9,739 nucleotides of DNA from positions 1-9,739 of the forward strand of contig JAFVEJ010000020.1 in the NCBI GenBank assembly GCA_017476085.1, read 5' to 3'. Position 1 is the first letter of the stretch, and each line of letters begins with the position of its first letter. Positions 6,507 through 9,739 of the stretch are shown one piece after another. The notes under the pieces were generated by a model that worked only from the letters and a program-made list of their open reading frames with translations, had not been told where the DNA came from and made no database searches. The DNA comes from Alphaproteobacteria bacterium. Lineage in GTDB: Bacteria; Pseudomonadota; Alphaproteobacteria; RF32; CAG-977. The translations under genes were made by a program, and so were the position numbers.

Positions 6507-6570
6507 TTGCACTCCATTGCAAAAACAGTTAAATTGTATCTAAACACGTTTTAAAATCAGGAGCAATTCC
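6507..6570. promoter_or_regulatory. Candidate divergent promoters between rsmI and the LppC-like gene
   Basis: The 64 bases between the divergent starts must drive both genes unless distant promoters are used. On the minus strand, CTGATT (6560-6555) and TACAAT (6538-6533; five of six match TATAAT) are 16 bases apart, giving rsmI a leader of about 20 bases. On the plus strand, TTGCAC (6507-6512) and TAAATT (6530-6535) are 17 bases apart, giving the lipoprotein gene a leader of about 30 bases. The two -10 elements overlap, so the promoters could compete. These are pattern matches only. Confidence 0.38.
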
Positions 6571-8097
6571 TTGCATCACATTATCCGTAAATTTTTTGTT
6601 TTTTTCATTTGTTCTGTTTTATTGTCGTCTTGTGCCGGTAAAATTCCGTTATTTTCCAAACGGGTGGATAAGAGCGCTTTTCATATAGCGGAAGCGAATA
6701 TTGCCGAAAAAGGCGAGAAAGCTGAACATGCTGTTGTTTCGACGGAAATGGTGCGGGTGGGCGTATTATTGCCGTTAACCGGCAATTCGGCAAAATTAGG
6801 TGAAGCTTTGCGTAATGCCGCGATGATGTCTTTGTTTGATATCGGCAGTCAGCGACTGATCCTGCAATTTTACGATACGGAAGGAACTCCCGAAGGAGCC
6901 AGAAAAGCTTCTGAATTAGCGATCAGTCAAGGAGTGGAGTTAATTATCGGTCCGGTTTTTGCAAAATCTGTACGAGCCATTCGCCCGTCAACGCATTCTG
7001 CGGAAATCGGAGTAATTACTTTTTCTTCCGATCCTGTGAATTTAGGGGATGGAATTTATACGATCAGCACGCTGACATCGCAGCAGGAGGAACATATCGT
7101 CAAATTTGCATGTGATAAAGGATATAAACGTTTTGCTGTTTTGTCTCAGGATAACGCGGTTGGAGATATTATTTCCATGGCGGCTAAAACAGCCGTTGAC
7201 ACTTGCGGCGGTATGATCACAAAAGCCGCATTTTATGACCCGAAAACGGAGGATTTACAGTCGGCGGTCGCTTCCGTTATGCCTAAATTAATGGAAGATT
7301 TGGAAACGGAGCGAGACGACGAAGTAAAACGTTTGGAAAAGGAAAAAGATCAGGTCGCGTTAGGGAAAACGATATTGATCAAAAATGATGAAACCGGAGG
7401 ATATGAAGAAAAAAAGGTGTCTTTGGAACAGCTGCAGGCAATAATAGATACCTTAAAGGATCAGGAATTAGTTCGGGATTCGTTTGAATTCGACGCAATT
7501 CTTGTGGCGGAAGAAGGCAGTCGTCTGCGTTCTTTCGGAGCGCTTTTCTCTTATTATGATGTTCCTTCGGAGATCAAAATCTTAGGGACTTCTCAGTGGG
7601 CGGATTCCAAGCCGGCACGTGAGCCGGCTTTAATCGGCGGATGGTTTTCGCATTTGCCTTCGGAAGGTTTTGCGGTTTTTGCCGATCGTTATAAAGAACT
7701 TTATGGGGATAAACCGCCTCGTATAGCGTCGCAGGCGTATGATGCTGTGGCTTTGGCGGCTATTTTGGCGGAAAACGGAAGCTTTTCTTTTAGTAATTTG
7801 ACAACCGTTTCGGGATTTAAAGGCGTTGACGGTCTGTTTCGTTTATTGCCGAACGGGCTGTCGGAACGTGGTTTGCAAGTGTTGGGCGTTGAGAAAAAAG
7901 GAACGGTAACACTGTCTCCGGCGGCAGAAGTTTTTGAAACGGTTCCTCTTTTTGCTCCGGATGTTTATATTAAAGATTTTCGTCATTCACCCGATTTGAT
8001 TACATTGCCGACGACAGAAGAAGCACCGGCGGCGGAAGAAATCGCAAAACCTAAAGAAGAGTTTTCGACAGAAGACTTTCATCCGTTATTTCAGTAA
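6571..8097 (+). CDS. LppC/LpoA-like lipoprotein, predicted penicillin-binding protein activator
   Basis: This is probably an outer-membrane lipoprotein of the LppC/LpoA family, which in E. coli activates the peptidoglycan synthase PBP1A. The 508-residue product has a type II signal peptide: basic start, hydrophobic stretch 8-19, and lipobox LSSC with acylated Cys21. A linker (22-60) precedes a type 1 periplasmic-binding-protein fold. VRVGVLLPLTG (61-71) begins lobe one, followed by GPVFAKSVRAI (127-137), FAVLSQDN (188-194), FDAILVAEEG (307-316) and QAYDAVALAAIL (388-399). A charged, helical-looking segment at about 240-302 interrupts the fold. The tail (about 480-508) is rich in Glu, Pro and Ala. 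Translation starts at TTG 6571, supported by AGGAG at 6559-6563 and by the signal peptide beginning there; no ATG would give a complete signal. Branched-chain amino-acid binding proteins share this fold, but the lipobox and the rsmI/yraN neighbourhood favour LppC. The 3' end overlaps convergent hemW by 12 bases. Confidence 0.85.
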   Translation: MHHIIRKFFVFFICSVLLSSCAGKIPLFSKRVDKSAFHIAEANIAEKGEKAEHAVVSTEMVRVGVLLPLTGNSAKLGEALRNAAMMSLFDIGSQRLILQFYDTEGTPEGARKASELAISQGVELIIGPVFAKSVRAIRPSTHSAEIGVITFSSDPVNLGDGIYTISTLTSQQEEHIVKFACDKGYKRFAVLSQDNAVGDIISMAAKTAVDTCGGMITKAAFYDPKTEDLQSAVASVMPKLMEDLETERDDEVKRLEKEKDQVALGKTILIKNDETGGYEEKKVSLEQLQAIIDTLKDQELVRDSFEFDAILVAEEGSRLRSFGALFSYYDVPSEIKILGTSQWADSKPAREPALIGGWFSHLPSEGFAVFADRYKELYGDKPPRIASQAYDAVALAAILAENGSFSFSNLTTVSGFKGVDGLFRLLPNGLSERGLQVLGVEKKGTVTLSPAAEVFETVPLFAPDVYIKDFRHSPDLITLPTTEEAPAAEEIAKPKEEFSTEDFHPLFQ

Positions 8098-9204
8098 AGT
8101 TCGGCATAACGCATTTAACAGGATCAACCCTTGAGGCGTTAATCGTATGCTTTTTGAGTCATTGATTAAAAAACCGTCTGTTTGATAATCCTGCAAGGTA
8201 TCGGTGTACATAAAATCTTCCGGCGACATACCTATTTGATTAAAAAATCGTTTTCTGTCGATGCCATCGCGCGTTCTGAGTCCCATAAAGATAAGCTCCT
8301 GAGCCTTTTCTTTCGGTGTCAAAACAATTTTTTCATTTTTTTGATTTAAAAGCCATTCTTTCGGATCGCTGCTTTGAACGGTAGCGTAAAAAATTTTTTC
8401 GTTCGTAAAACGCCCATGAGCGTCAGGGCCGATTCCGATCCATTCTCCCCCATTCCAATACAACAGATTGTGAAGGCACTCTTCTCCGTGAATGGCATGA
8501 TTTGAAACTTCATATCGTTCTATACCGGCTTGGTAAGTCAGTTGATCGGTTAATTCAAACATATCCGCAGTCAAATTTTCTTCTGCCGGCTGAATCCCTT
8601 TTTTATAAAAAAAAGTTCCTTCTTCTATTGTCAACTGATAAAGAGACAAGTGCTTTAAATTCAGCTCTAAAATACTTAAAAGTTCACTTTTCCAGTCGTT
8701 TAAAGACTGATTCGGCAAGGCATAAATAAAGTCGGCGGATAAACGCGGAAAAATTTCCCGAGCCGTTTTTAAGGTATCTAAAGCCTGTTCCGCCGTATGC
8801 AGACGACCTAATAGTTTTAATGATTTGTTGTTAAGAGATTGAACGCCGACAGATAAGCGATTAATGCCGCTTTGTCTGAATAATAGCATCTTTTCCCGAT
8901 TGATCGAGCATGGATTGACTTCCATAGATATTTCGACATCTTCGGTGACTGGCCATAAGGTTCTGATCGTTTCGATAACGAAAGAAACGAGTTCATTGCT
9001 CATTAAGGAAGGGGTACCTCCGCCGAAAAATATGCTTGTAACGGTTTTTCCCGGCGTTTGTTCGGCATAATATTTCAAATTTTTGGCATAAGCATCCGCC
9101 CATGCGCGGAAATCGAAATTTTTTTCCGGCAAACTGACAAAATCGCAGTACGGACATTTTGACCGACAAAACGGCCAATGAATATAAACGCCGAATCCCG
9201 TCAC
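8086..9204 (-). CDS. hemW: HemW, radical SAM haem chaperone (formerly HemN-like oxidase)
   Basis: HemW is a radical-SAM family protein that binds haem and is thought to deliver it to respiratory enzymes; it was often annotated as oxygen-independent coproporphyrinogen III oxidase. From the GTG at 9204 the product has 372 residues. The [4Fe-4S]-binding CRSKCPYC (Cys13, Cys17, Cys20) directly follows the family start GFGVYIHWPF. GGGTPSL (61-67), EVNP, RLSVGVQS and LSLYQLTIEEGT follow, then a C-terminal HemW-type domain with a YWNGGEWIGIGPDAHG segment. The short N-terminus before the Cys cluster separates it from true HemN, which has a longer N-terminal extension. The GTG forms a GTGA overlap with the rdgB stop. 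A TTG six bases upstream (9210) is also possible and would add two residues; neither has a strong ribosome-binding site, so coupling to rdgB is likely. Confidence 0.95.
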   Translation of the reverse strand: MTGFGVYIHWPFCRSKCPYCDFVSLPEKNFDFRAWADAYAKNLKYYAEQTPGKTVTSIFFGGGTPSLMSNELVSFVIETIRTLWPVTEDVEISMEVNPCSINREKMLLFRQSGINRLSVGVQSLNNKSLKLLGRLHTAEQALDTLKTAREIFPRLSADFIYALPNQSLNDWKSELLSILELNLKHLSLYQLTIEEGTFFYKKGIQPAEENLTADMFELTDQLTYQAGIERYEVSNHAIHGEECLHNLLYWNGGEWIGIGPDAHGRFTNEKIFYATVQSSDPKEWLLNQKNEKIVLTPKEKAQELIFMGLRTRDGIDRKRFFNQIGMSPEDFMYTDTLQDYQTDGFLINDSKSIRLTPQGLILLNALCRTLLK

Positions 9205-9731
9205 AGACAATTATCCGTAAACATTTTTAAAGCGCGAGCTCTGTGACTGATTTTATTTTTAACTTCAGCCGGCAGTTCGGCAAAAGAAAGGTCGTAACCG
9301 TCGGGGACAAACATAGGGTCGTATCCGAAACCGTTTGTTCCTTTGACCGGCCACTGCAGAGAGCCATTAACTTTTCCTTCAAATTCTTCCGTGTCGCCGT
9401 TTGGCCATGCGAGGACCAGAGCGCAGGAAAAATGTGCCGATCTGTCGGTTTTTTCGCCGAGTTCTTCATTTAATTTCTGCATGGCATACATAAAACCGTT
9501 TTTTTTCGGTTCGTTATAGCGTGCGCTGTAAATACCGGGGCGGTTGTTCAGCGCGTGGACGCATAATCCGGAATCGTCTCCCAAAGCCGGTAGGTTGGCT
9601 TCTCTGGCGGCGGTAAGAGCTTTAATACGGGCATTTTCAATGAAAGTCCGGCCGTTTTCGTCAGGTTCGGTCAAAATCAGATCGCCGGCGGATAAAACAT
9701 CAATTCCGAAAGGAGCTAAAATCGCTTTCAT
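9201..9731 (-). CDS. rdgB: RdgB-type dITP/XTP pyrophosphatase, N-terminus missing or frameshifted
   Basis: RdgB hydrolyses dITP, ITP and XTP to monophosphates, keeping deaminated purines out of DNA. The frame gives 176 residues, against about 195-200 for the family. Seen are TFIENARIKA (29-38), the catalytic GDDSGL (51-56), RPGIYSARY (64-72), GTNGFGYDP (131-139, usually GTGGFGYDP) and SHR (162-164). Missing is the N-terminal strand with the (S/T)xNxxKxxE nucleotide-binding motif. The Met at 9731 corresponds to the residue right after that motif's Glu, and an in-frame TAA (9734-9732) sits immediately before it. In another frame the bases at 9738-9727 read Lys-Leu-Asn-Glu, which fits KxxE. This points to a frameshift at 9727-9735, or an assembly error, rather than a genuine short protein. 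It is the upstream partner of hemW (GTGA overlap). If the start is really internal, activity is doubtful. Confidence 0.88.
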   Translation of the reverse strand: MKAILAPFGIDVLSAGDLILTEPDENGRTFIENARIKALTAAREANLPALGDDSGLCVHALNNRPGIYSARYNEPKKNGFMYAMQKLNEELGEKTDRSAHFSCALVLAWPNGDTEEFEGKVNGSLQWPVKGTNGFGYDPMFVPDGYDLSFAELPAEVKNKISHRARALKMFTDNCL

Positions 9732-9739
9732 TTAATTTA

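Overview
The window is a stretch of conserved bacterial housekeeping chromosome, almost certainly from an alphaproteobacterium. Three things suggest this: the hisB/hslVU neighbourhood, the rsmG-parA-parB operon, and an HslV with a short N-terminal propeptide of the kind I recall from Rickettsia. GC content is uneven. By hand count it is 57-58% in 60-base lines of hslV and early hslU, 35% at the end of hslU, 18% between 2601 and 2790, 32% inside parB, and back to 53% in rdgB. No phage, transposon, CRISPR, tRNA or rRNA is visible, and I see no novel defence or metabolic system.

Left part (1-2558): hisB (histidine biosynthesis, minus strand, cut by the left edge) is divergent from hslV-hslU, which encode an ATP-dependent protease and its unfoldase. 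The two hsl genes overlap by 4 bases and end at a strong hairpin/T-tract terminator.

Centre (2493-5211): a 300-base gene-free AT-rich stretch carries a perfect 16-bp parS palindrome (2667-2682), a degenerate parS-like copy centred exactly 105 bp further on, and a third related dyad. It leads into the tightly overlapping rsmG-parA-parB operon. ParA, ParB and parS together form the chromosome-segregation system. This arrangement suggests the region lies near the replication origin, although no DnaA-box cluster is visible here. The usual alphaproteobacterial upstream partners mnmE/mnmG are not adjacent to rsmG.

Right part (5282-9739): yraN and rsmI run on the minus strand as an overlapping pair. 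rsmI is divergent from a lipoprotein gene of the LppC/LpoA type (predicted activator of cell-wall synthesis), which recalls the rsmI/lpoA/yraN cluster of gammaproteobacteria. The lipoprotein gene converges on hemW, with a 12-base overlap of the 3' ends. hemW is the downstream partner of rdgB. The rdgB reading frame starts at an internal-looking Met directly after an in-frame stop. The few upstream bases spell the missing conserved motif in another frame, so rdgB may be frameshifted.

Most useful for a second look: the possible rdgB frameshift, the paired parS/parS-like dyads, the acidic C-terminal tail of ParB, and the charged insertion in the LppC-like lipoprotein.
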